A stretch of 40,520 bases of DNA, from contig CAMDQF010000013.1 of the NCBI GenBank assembly GCA_945905745.1, positions 1 to 40,520 on the forward strand, read 5' to 3'. Below are positions 15,904 to 25,100 of the stretch, one piece after another. Numbering within the stretch: the first letter of the stretch is position 1; the number at the start of each line of letters is the position of its first letter. The notes under the pieces are model-generated. The model made no database searches and was not told where the DNA came from. It saw only the letters and a program-made list of their open reading frames with translations. A program made the translations under genes and the position numbers. Source of the DNA: Litorilinea aerophila (GTDB taxonomy: Bacteria; Chloroflexota; Anaerolineae; Caldilineales; Caldilineaceae).

Positions 15904-18900
15904 TTAGCGGACCACAGCAGGCAAGAAGAGCTGATAGCCGCCATCCAGTGCCGCCGGTAACACCGAGCGCACTGGTCCGTAGAAGAGCCGATCGCCGTCG
16001 ATCTCCACCTCCTCCAGCCAGTACCAGTAGATCCGATCCCGCGCCACCCCCCTGTCGACAAAACGATAGGTGGCCCCTCCATTCGACCCCGTCGCCGGGA
16101 GCAGCCCGTCTGCCGCACGACGACTATGCGCAAAAACACCATCCTCGCTCCGCCACAGGTGAAAACCCCAGGAGCCAATCTCCTCTCCCGTTACCCATTC
16201 CACCAGCACGCCTTCTCCAACCGTCGTCGCAATGAAACGTAACAACTCTACAGCGGTGGGCAATGCGGTGTGAACCACCACCGCTGGCCGGGCAACCGGT
16301 GTCTGATCGCTTGCCACTTCCGAGCGGCTAACCACAAGACCGCCCCCTTGTTCGGATCTTACTTGTACAGCAAATTGGGCGACGAACTGCCCATTCTGCG
16401 CCAATGCGGGCAACCGCCAGATCAGTTGGCTGGCTGTTCCCCGCGCGTCTTCCGCTGGAGGTTGTACGCTCCCCAAGATCAACTCCGTGTTGGTGGGCAC
16501 TTGGGTACGCAGCCAGACGCCGGAAAGATCAACGCCTCCCGCGTTGCTGATGGCAAGTGTATAGGTAATCCGGTCGCCCCCTGCCACTTCCCCGCCCTGG
16601 GGAGGAGTGGATGTAACACGCAGGTCCACGACGGCAATACCCAGCGCCAAACTCACTTCACCGGAGACATTCACCCCCTCATCACCAAATTCGTCCACCA
16701 CAGCCGCCGTCTGCACCTGGTTGATCGTCTGGATGCCTGCCCCTTCTACCACAAATTGAACGGTGAAGGTGACACTCTGCCCAGGCGCGATGTCGCCCAA
16801 ATCGCTGGTCACATCCTCCCAAAAAAGCAGACTTTCGCTGCCCCGGTCCTGAATCTGGGGCGCACGAATAGACGCGACGACAAAACGCAGATGCTCCGGC
16901 TCGAAGATGTCCCGCACGCCCACGCCTGCCAGTGTCGTGTCACCGGCATTTGTTAGGTGGATGGTATAGGTGACAGCCGATCCCAGGCCGATAGTGACCG
17001 CGCCACCCTGGACGCCTTTGCCGATCGCTACCCGCGGGTTGGTCAGCCGCAGGGGCAGGTGACTTTCATCCGAAGCCGCCACCTGTCCGTAGATGTCCTG
17101 TCCCCCCGTCACTTTAGCTACACTATCGACCATTCCTGCTGGCAAATCCGAGGATGACACCAGCACCCGCAAAGCCATCTGTACACCGACGCTATCGCCG
17201 GGCAGCAATAGACCCTGACCCAACAGCTCAGTCCATCCAACCTGCCCTCCCGTCAAAGTGGCAGGAGCAGGCGCGGCGGCCAACAGATGCAGCCGTTGCG
17301 GGTCATAGCCATAGGAGAGGGGAATGGATGTCAGTGGCGTCTCGCCGCTATTCTGCACAAGCAGCGTCAGCGTCAGCGTCTGGCCCACAGTTAGAATTCC
17401 ATCCGTGCCCGGCCCGCTCTCTGGCAGCCGAATCGAGACCGTCACACCGGGCAGTCCTGGATTGGTGGGGAGCGTCGCAGTAGCGGTTGGTGTCACGCCC
17501 GGCAAGGGCGTAGCCGTAGGCGTGGCTGTCTCCGGGCTGGGCAAAGTGGCGGTCGGTGTGGCCGTCGGCGTGTGGGTAGCCGCGCCCGGTGTGACCGGTG
17601 TATTGGTCGCGGTTGGCGTGGCTGTGGGCGTTGCAGTGGGCGTCACCGTCGGTGTGGAACTCGGTGTCAGCGTGGCTGTGGGCGGCGTCCCTGTCACTGT
17701 CGGTGTGGCGCTAGGCGTAGGTGTCACGCTCGGCGGTGTCCCCGTCACCGTCGGGCTAGCCGTCGGCGTGACCGTTGGCGCAGATGTCGGAGAAGTCGTC
17801 GGCGTGACAGTTGGCGTGGGTGTTGCGCTCGGCGGCGTCCCCGTCACCGTCGGGGACGCCGTTGGCGTGACCGTTGGCGTAGATTTCGGAGAAGTCGTCG
17901 GCGTGACCGTTGGCGTGGGTGTTGCGCTCGGCGGTGTCCCCGTCACCGTCGGGGTAGCCGTCGGCGTCTGGGTAACTGTCGGTGTTACCGATGGCGTAGA
18001 TGTAGCTGTCGCGGTTGGAACCTCTGCCACCGACACCGCCCGCGTACCCGCGCCGTCGTGTTGACCGTCCTCATCCACCAATGCCACACCGACAGTGTAG
18101 TCACCGGGCGCAGAATAGTTGTGGGTTATATCCCCGGCACTGGTCAGCGTCTCGGTAACACCGTCCCCCCAATCCACAATCCAACCGGTGACACTATCCT
18201 GACCCGGATCGGTGATAGCTCCCAGCGTGAGGGTGTAAGGTTGACCGACCAGCGCGCTGCTGCTGCCGGAAAGGGCGATGGTGGGAGATAGATTCTGCAC
18301 GGTGATCGTTAGTGGACCAGCGCTGACTGGGCTGGTTTCCGTGGAGGAGAGGACAACGCTGACATTGGCCGTGCCCGGCCCGTCCCCTGCGGCCAGGAGG
18401 ATCGTGCGGGTGACAGTCTCCCCGGCGGCCACAACGGGCAGCGTCTCGTCCAGGCCGAAGCCAGGGGCGTGCAGACGCACACCCGTCGCCTCGCTCTGTC
18501 CGCTACTTGTAAAGACAATCGTCACCAGCACAGTCGTCCCCTCGTTGGGACTGGTTGTGCTGGCGGCTACTGTGGCGGTCAGGCTCGGCGCAGTGCGAAT
18601 CTGCACGCCGGTAGATGCAGAGCCGACGCCGCTGGTGTGGGTGAAGTGGGCCTGGTTGTGTAGACTTTCGCCATAACCGCCCGTGTGTTGCAGAGTATAT
18701 CCAATCGTCACCGCTTCGTTGGCTGCCAGGTCTCCACGCCAAGAAACCAGACTCCCCGTCTGGGCTGCGCCCGCGGGCTGCTCCGTCCAGCCTGCAAAAG
18801 TTGTAGCGTTAGGCAGAGCATCGGTCAATTCCATCCCCCTGGCTGTTCCCCCGCCGCTGTTGCTCAGGACGATTTGATAGCTGAAAGCGCTGCCCTTTGC

Positions 18901-21900
18901 CACAGGCTGGGCCGCTGTTGTCGTCTTTGAAATGACCAGTGCGGGTGGCAAACCTGTGCGGATGACACTTTCCAGCCCTCGCCCCTGCAACTGTCGCCAG
19001 GGGCTGTGGGGGGGATGGGATGAGGAGATGATACCTGTGGCGGTGACAGTCAGCCCCGCATAGAGAATACGGGATCGCCAGCGGTAGAGGGTGTCATCTG
19101 CCAGGCCAGTGACAGTCAAAGGCAGAGAGACGCCGCTGGCGCTCCACGGGCTGCTGCTCTGGACGACACAGACTCCACCGCCAAAGGCTACACCCGGCGG
19201 GCACGCCTCTGTCTGCAATCTCACCGCCTGACGGCCCTGACTGCTCCTCCCCTGCAGTTGGGCGACGAAATGATCCGCCGCGCCGCTCAGCGCCCAGGGC
19301 TGGGTCAGATCGCCCGTTGCCCCAAATTGCTGTGCCAGAATGGGACGCCCGTCGCCGCCATTGCCCAGGTAGAGATAGGCCCGGCCCGCGTTGGCCCCGC
19401 CCGTGTCGTGGCGGGCCGCACCGATGAGCAGATCGGCGAAGCCGTCGCCGTTCACATCCCCGGCGGAGGAGAGGGATACGCCGAACTGATCCTCCGCGGC
19501 CTGGCCGGTGGCGGTGAAAACAGGTGATGCGCTCGGCCCCGCCGCGCTCCCCGCGTAGAGATAGACCCGGCCCGCGCTGTCGCCCCCGGCATCGTTCAGA
19601 TGTGCGGCGATGAGCAGGTCCGGGTAGCCGTCGCCGTCCACATCCCCCGCACCGGAAACGGCGTAACCGAAGGCATCGCCCGCGGCTGCGCCGCTCCCCA
19701 GCGCAACACCCGCTGGCTGTAGCCCCACAGCGCTACCGAAATAGAGATAGGCTCGGCCCGCGCCCTCTCCCGCGCTGTCGTTGCCAAACGCACCCACCAG
19801 CAGATCGTTGAAACCGTCGCCGTTCACATCCCCCGGCCCGGCCAGGCCAAAACCGAAGAGATCACCCGCGGCTGCGCCGGTCAGCGTCAACGCTGGCGTG
19901 GCCGTCAGCCCGGAAAGAGTGCCGTGAAAAATATAGACCCGCCCCGCGTCCGCGCCGCCGGCGTCGTTTGTGTAAGAGCCAATCGCTGCGTCGGCCAGCC
20001 CGTCGCCGTTCACATCCCCGAGCCCGGCCAAGGCGTAGCCGAAGAAATCTTCCGCTGTCTCGCCCGTAGCCGTAAAGACCGGCGTAGGCAGCAGACCGAT
20101 TGTCCCGCCCAGATAAAGATAAGCCCGGCCCGCGTCTGCGCCCGCTGCGTCGTTCTTAAAGGCGCTGATGAGCGCATCGGAAAAACCATCCCCGTTCATA
20201 TCCCCCAGCCCGGCCAGAGCGTATCCGAAGTGGTCGTCGTCGGTTTCCCCGGTCAGCGTCAAAGTGGGGGTCGCCGACAGACCGGTTGCGCTGCCCAAGA
20301 AGAGGTGAGTGTAGCCGGGGTCGGTCAGGCTGGCCCGGCGGAAGTCGCCAATCGTCGTGTCCGGGTCGTTCTGGGGCGCGCCCACCAGCAGATCGGCATA
20401 ACCGTCGCCGTTCACATCGCCCACGCCCGCCACAGCCCGCCCGTAAAAATCGCTCGGCTTGCCAATGCCGATAGAGTTGGCCGCGCCGACGACACCTGTC
20501 CCGGCTCCCGGCCAGAGCCAGACCCGCCCGCTGTTCGTCCCGCCCGCACTGCTGGCGAAAGCCCCCACCAGCAGATCGCTGTAGCTGTCGCCGTTTACGT
20601 CCCCGGCCAGGGCTACGGCCCGGCCCAGGCGTGCGCCGTCCCCTGCGCCATCAACAACCGCCGTGTAGCTGCTGTTTGGACCCCGCCCGCTGCCTGTATA
20701 GAAACGGACCAGCCCGGCGGCTGTGTTGGCCGCTGGCCCGCCCGCAGCAAAATCGGCGAAACCGTCGCCGTTGGCGTCGCCGCCGCCGGCCAGAGCCGCA
20801 CCGAAATTGTGACCCGCGGCGAGACCAGGAAAAAGAGCGTCGGCTATATTAGAAAGTCCGCCCGTACCGCCGTAGTAGAGAGCTACACGACCGCTGGCGC
20901 TGTTCAGCCCCGGCGCGCCCACCAGCAGATCGGCATAGCCGTCCCCGTCCACATCCCCCGCGCCGGAGAGAGCCGCGGCGAAGCGTGCGCTGGCGGCGCT
21001 GCCCGTGCGGATGGCGTCGGCGGTTGTATCCGGACCGCCCGCGCCCCCGTGAAAAAGATAGAGCCGCCCGGTGGAGGCGCTGTAGGCGGGCGCAGCCACG
21101 GCCAGATCGGTGAAGCCGTCGCCGTTGACATCCCCCGACCCGGCCAGAGTACCGCCGAAGTTGTGGCCGAAGTTTTCGCCGTTATACGTCTGGTCGGCGG
21201 TGGCGTCGGGCGTTGTACCGCCCAGATAGAGGGATACCTGCCCGCTGTCGCCGTTGACGCCCGGTGCGCCCACGGCAAAATCGGCGTAGCCGTCGCCGTT
21301 GACATCCCCCAACCCGGCCAACGCCGCGCCGAATTCGTCACCCGCCGCGCTGCCGGTCAATGTCAAAACGGCGGTTGAATTTATCGAAATCCCGCCCAGA
21401 AAGAGGAGCGTTTGGCCCGCGCCTGCGTTCGCGTCGGGAAGGCCGATGAGAAAGTCGGCGTAGCCGCCGCCGTTCACATCGCCCGCCTGGGCCACTACTT
21501 TGCCCAACCCGTCGCCCGCGATGCCAGTGAGGATTAGGTCGGCACTGCCGTCGAGGATAGCCCCGCCGAGAAAGAGATAGACCTGCCCGGCGCCCTGACT
21601 GGCAAAAGGCGCGCCGATCAGAAAGTCGGCGTAGCCATCGCCATTCACATCCCCGCCACCCGCTAACGCCGTGCCAAAGGCGTCACCGCCCAGAGTGCCG
21701 GTCAGCGTCAGAACGGGAGTAGCCGCCAGACCGTTCGCATCACCTAAAAAGAGATAGACCTGGCCGGCTGCGCTGGCCGCGCCGGGCGCAGCGACGAGCA
21801 GATCGGCGTAGCCATCGCCGTTGACGTCCCCGGCCCAGACCGTTGCGCTGCCCAGGCCGTCGCCCGTCTGCCCGGCGGCGCTCCACGGAGAAGTGATGGA

Positions 21901-22020
21901 GAAGGCCGCGGCGGGACGGGTCACAGAACAGAGGAGGGCGATGAGCAGGCAGAGGGCGAACGCGCCGGCGAAGGCTGGGCGCAGGATGCGGGGATGGGTA
22001 GGGGAAGGGAACTGGATCAT
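15904..22020 (-). CDS. Giant secreted protein: signal peptide, 14 FG-GAP repeats, DUF11-like and PKD domains, Thr/Pro linker, cohesin-like and further DUF11-like domains, C-terminal FLP motif
   Basis: Start [41 protein letters not shown]. 14 x GD-[VMA]-[ND]-G-[DG]-[GS]-[YFL]-x-D units. [11 protein letters not shown] linker. Ends [10 protein letters not shown]. Confidence 0.9.
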   Translation of the reverse strand: MIQFPSPTHPRILRPAFAGAFALCLLIALLCSVTRPAAAFSITSPWSAAGQTGDGLGSATVWAGDVNGDGYADLLVAAPGAASAAGQVYLFLGDANGLAATPVLTLTGTLGGDAFGTALAGGGDVNGDGYADFLIGAPFASQGAGQVYLFLGGAILDGSADLILTGIAGDGLGKVVAQAGDVNGGGYADFLIGLPDANAGAGQTLLFLGGISINSTAVLTLTGSAAGDEFGAALAGLGDVNGDGYADFAVGAPGVNGDSGQVSLYLGGTTPDATADQTYNGENFGHNFGGTLAGSGDVNGDGFTDLAVAAPAYSASTGRLYLFHGGAGGPDTTADAIRTGSAASARFAAALSGAGDVDGDGYADLLVGAPGLNSASGRVALYYGGTGGLSNIADALFPGLAAGHNFGAALAGGGDANGDGFADFAAGGPAANTAAGLVRFYTGSGRGPNSSYTAVVDGAGDGARLGRAVALAGDVNGDSYSDLLVGAFASSAGGTNSGRVWLWPGAGTGVVGAANSIGIGKPSDFYGRAVAGVGDVNGDGYADLLVGAPQNDPDTTIGDFRRASLTDPGYTHLFLGSATGLSATPTLTLTGETDDDHFGYALAGLGDMNGDGFSDALISAFKNDAAGADAGRAYLYLGGTIGLLPTPVFTATGETAEDFFGYALAGLGDVNGDGLADAAIGSYTNDAGGADAGRVYIFHGTLSGLTATPALTLTGAAAGDLFGFGLAGPGDVNGDGFNDLLVGAFGNDSAGEGAGRAYLYFGSAVGLQPAGVALGSGAAAGDAFGYAVSGAGDVDGDGYPDLLIAAHLNDAGGDSAGRVYLYAGSAAGPSASPVFTATGQAAEDQFGVSLSSAGDVNGDGFADLLIGAARHDTGGANAGRAYLYLGNGGDGRPILAQQFGATGDLTQPWALSGAADHFVAQLQGRSSQGRQAVRLQTEACPPGVAFGGGVCVVQSSSPWSASGVSLPLTVTGLADDTLYRWRSRILYAGLTVTATGIISSSHPPHSPWRQLQGRGLESVIRTGLPPALVISKTTTAAQPVAKGSAFSYQIVLSNSGGGTARGMELTDALPNATTFAGWTEQPAGAAQTGSLVSWRGDLAANEAVTIGYTLQHTGGYGESLHNQAHFTHTSGVGSASTGVQIRTAPSLTATVAASTTSPNEGTTVLVTIVFTSSGQSEATGVRLHAPGFGLDETLPVVAAGETVTRTILLAAGDGPGTANVSVVLSSTETSPVSAGPLTITVQNLSPTIALSGSSSALVGQPYTLTLGAITDPGQDSVTGWIVDWGDGVTETLTSAGDITHNYSAPGDYTVGVALVDEDGQHDGAGTRAVSVAEVPTATATSTPSVTPTVTQTPTATPTVTGTPPSATPTPTVTPTTSPKSTPTVTPTASPTVTGTPPSATPTPTVTPTTSPTSAPTVTPTASPTVTGTPPSVTPTPSATPTVTGTPPTATLTPSSTPTVTPTATPTATPTATNTPVTPGAATHTPTATPTATLPSPETATPTATPLPGVTPTATATLPTNPGLPGVTVSIRLPESGPGTDGILTVGQTLTLTLLVQNSGETPLTSIPLSYGYDPQRLHLLAAAPAPATLTGGQVGWTELLGQGLLLPGDSVGVQMALRVLVSSSDLPAGMVDSVAKVTGGQDIYGQVAASDESHLPLRLTNPRVAIGKGVQGGAVTIGLGSAVTYTIHLTNAGDTTLAGVGVRDIFEPEHLRFVVASIRAPQIQDRGSESLLFWEDVTSDLGDIAPGQSVTFTVQFVVEGAGIQTINQVQTAAVVDEFGDEGVNVSGEVSLALGIAVVDLRVTSTPPQGGEVAGGDRITYTLAISNAGGVDLSGVWLRTQVPTNTELILGSVQPPAEDARGTASQLIWRLPALAQNGQFVAQFAVQVRSEQGGGLVVSRSEVASDQTPVARPAVVVHTALPTAVELLRFIATTVGEGVLVEWVTGEEIGSWGFHLWRSEDGVFAHSRRAADGLLPATGSNGGATYRFVDRGVARDRIYWYWLEEVEIDGDRLFYGPVRSVLPAALDGGYQLFLPAVVR
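17480..18030. repeat. Thr/Pro linker minisatellite with a 99-bp higher-order unit
   Basis: ggcggNgtccccgtcaccgtcggg recurs at 17732, 17831 and 17930 (exact 99-bp spacing), encoding TGTPPS(A/V)[12 protein letters not shown](K/T)S(T/A)[11 protein letters not shown]. Confidence 0.85.
19400..21880. repeat. 14 tandem FG-GAP coding repeats with a conserved ccgtcgccgttcacatccccc core
   Basis: The core recurs near 19441, 19631, 19811, 19999, 20187, 20402, 20587, 20760, 20940, 21117, 21291, 21466, 21634 and 21811. Confidence 0.88.
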
Positions 22021-22045
22021 TTGCTTTGGCTCGAAACAAAAAAAC

Positions 22046-22192
22046 GTAGGTTGGGTTGTTTCGGCTGGGGAAATCATCACCCACACGCAAAGATTGTGCC
22101 GAAACAACCCAACACCCAACGCGCATTGTTGGGTTCTCCCGGCGGCCGTTGGTTCGCAGACCACGATTCCTTGCCGGGAGAACCCAACCTAC
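22046..22192. repeat. Composite GTAG...CTAC element with two hairpins (BIME/MITE-like), between the two giant genes
   Basis: Hairpin 1 gttgggttgtttcggc (22050-22065) / gccgaaacaacccaac (22098-22113). Hairpin 2 gttgggttctcccggc (22128-22143) / gccgggagaacccaac (22173-22188). Outer ends gtaggttgggtt (22046) / aacccaacctac (to 22192). Confidence 0.9.
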
Positions 22193-25100
22193 CTTTCCAT
22201 TACCGGCAAGAAAATCCTCTCCACCGGCGGCGCGGTCTCTTCGCTCTGGCTGACGGCTCGGCCCCCGCCGCCGATGAGAGGCAAGAAGAGGGCTGGCTGT
22301 TCGCCACCGATGCCGCCGACGTCGTTGATGACGTCCGCGGCCACAGGGCCGCTGGCAACGGTCAACTGCACATTGGCCGCGTTGTAACCGACGCTGAAGG
22401 ATCGGCTGTCGTCGATGGCCCGGCCCGTCACCACCGGGAAAGTATTCTGCCGGCTGGAGGTAGTCAGAAAAGTAAAGCTGTTGCCGATCGTCGGCGTATA
22501 GGTAGCGCTGCGTTCGATGGCGAGGGTGCCGTCCAGGTCCGCGCTGCCGCTCACGGCGAGACGGCTGTAACTCGTGCCGGGGGTCGTCGTGCCTGCAATT
22601 TCAACCGCCAGCGTGCCGGTGATCGTCTGGGTGTAGCGTCCGGTGATGTCCAGATTGCCGTTGCGGGCGGGCCGCACGATGCCCGCGTTGATCAGGTCGC
22701 CAACAACGTTCAACTCAGCGCCGGCCTGGGCGATTGTGCCGTAGTTGGTGGTAAGACGGGCCTGCACCTGAGTGGGATAGGCCGAGGTGGACCCCAGGCT
22801 ACCGTAATTGATCAGGTGGACATCTGTCGTGTTGTTGATGCCAGCGGCCGTGCTGTAGCCGACAAAACCAGCCGCGCCGACGACGCTGATCCCGCCACCA
22901 ATCGTCAGGCTTGTGGCTGCCTGCGCCACACGCAAGCCATTGTTCTGGCTGCTGGTACAGGCGCTGCTGCGGTTGGGCAGCACTATCGTCGCCGTCCCGC
23001 CCAATGTCTGACTCCCCACAAAGTCCAGCCGTCCATTCTCACAATCCCCTGTCCCGCTGATCCCCAAGCGCACTGTCCCACTCAGCGCCAGCCCGTTTTG
23101 CACTGTCACTACCGCATTGCCCTGACTGTTGCGCCCCACGTTCAGATTGACGCCCTCGAAACTCACCCCGTCCAGACGGCTGTTGCCGTTGATGTATGTA
23201 ATTGTGCTGCCGTTCAGACTGCGCACCACCCCGCCCACCAGACTGCTGTTGTTGAAACGCAGCAGTCCGCTGCCTGTCAACGTCAGCACATTCGTGTTCG
23301 TAATCGTCACGCCGATTACGTCCAGATAGCCGCCTGTCGCTTCCAGTGTGGCGTTGTCATTCTCCCAATGCTGCCCCTGCAAGGCGATCCCACCCGTCCC
23401 GTTGGCGCTTACTTTGCCGCGCAGCACAACGCCGATATCCGTTGTCCCACCCACACCGCTGCTGTAGCCCACAAAGCCATAGTAGCCGTTGACGGTTATG
23501 CCGCGTTCGATGGTTAGGCTTGTGCCCGCCTCCACCACCCGCAAGCCGTTGTCCTGTGAGTCATAACAGGCGCTGCTGCGGTTGGGCAGCACTATCGTCG
23601 CCGTCCCGCCCAATGTCTGACTCCCCACAAAGTCCAGCCGTCCATTCTCACAATCCCCTGTCCCGCTGATCCCCAAGCGCACTGTCCCGTTGACAATCAA
23701 TCCATTGCGCACAGTAACAACGGCATTCTCATTCGTTGTCGTTCCTACATTGAGGGTCGCATCCACCCGCGCGCCGTCCAGCGTGCCGCCGCCGCTGCGC
23801 ACGGAAAGCCCCTGGCCGCCTGTGCCGGCGAGAATTTGCCCGCCCCGAATCGTCCCGCCGTTCAACTCGAAGGTCGTATTGACCTGCACCGGGCCGCCCG
23901 CGTCCAGCAAGCCGCCGCTGTTGACGCGCACGATACTGCCGCTGGTCAGACTGTAGAGTTGTAGTGTGCCCGTGAGAATCAGCGTGCCTTTGCCGCTGGG
24001 GATGACCACATCATCCAGCGGGCCGGGAAGCAGACCGCCGCTCCAGTTGGCCGGGGCAAGGAGATTGCCGTTGGCCGCGCCGATGAAGTTGACCTGCTCG
24101 CGCACGACAATATCGCCCACCGCCGTTGTGCCGGCGCGCACGGCGGGGACCGGCGTGGAACTGCCCTTCAGGTAAACGGTGCCGGAGGGGACGCGGGTAT
24201 CCACACGCAGGCTGCCGATAATTGTGCTGACACCCGCAATGCTAAATGTGCCGTCCCCACCGCTGACACCCGTATAGCCGCCGGTCACAGTAACCGTTGC
24301 ACCGGCTTTCACCCCACCGCTGCCGTCCACCACCCGGCCTGTGACCGTCGTGCCGGGGTCCGCGCCCAGGCTGGCACTGATGTCGAGCGCGACGCCGCTG
24401 TTGCCTTCGGTGTCGGTGACAAGCGCACCGACGGTCAGGCTGCTGCCGCTGGCCGGGACGCTATAGATGAGCGCGTAGGGCGCAGTCGTGTCTGTGCCTA
24501 CTGATGCGCCGTCCACCAGAAAAGTGACCGCGGCCACCCCCGTATCGTCCCCGGCGTTGGCGGTCAGCGTCGTCGTCTCGCCGTGTACCAGCGGATAGCC
24601 AGCCGTGGGGAAGGTGATATTCACCAGCGGGTCGCTGGAGAGGATCACATCCAGACGCAACGAAAGGACAAAAGCCCCGAAGCTGCCAGTCACTCGCCCG
24701 CGGAAACCGCTGGCCGGGTCCACAGCATCCACAGTCACGCCGCCGGGCAGGACGAAGGGCACAGTGTAGACACCCGTCGCATTGCTGGTGGCAGTAAACG
24801 TTCCATTGCTGGCGAGAATATCCAGCGCCGCGTTGGCAATCAGGCCGCCGCCGCTGAAACGCACCACACCAGTCAATGGGCCGCCCGGTTCTACGACGGT
24901 GGCGGTGAAGGGAGCGCTGAGTCCCACATTCCCGCTGGTGTCGGTCACGCGCGCCGTGACGGTCAGGAGGCTGCCCGCGGCCAGGTTGGCTGGGACGGTC
25001 AGGGCAAAGCTCCTACTGGTGGTAGGAGCCGGTGGGGTGATTAAGACGGTCGCTGACGCTCCCGTTTCTGCGTTTTCAAAGCCCACCGATGCCACTTTCA

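Noticed and set aside
17480-18030. Tandem short repeats considered as CRISPR or centromere-like iterons
   Set aside because: In-frame Thr/Pro codon repeats inside a CDS explain the pattern.
17324-18064. Plus-strand ORF encoding [11 protein letters not shown] repeats
   Set aside because: Antisense reading of the Thr/Pro linker minisatellite, not an independent Val/Gly protein.
19400-21880. Regularly spaced ~22-bp conserved core suggestive of a CRISPR-like array
   Set aside because: The spacing is about 170-215 bp and encodes the Ca-binding D-x-N-G-D-G motif of FG-GAP repeats; the between-core sequence is homologous protein, not unique spacers.
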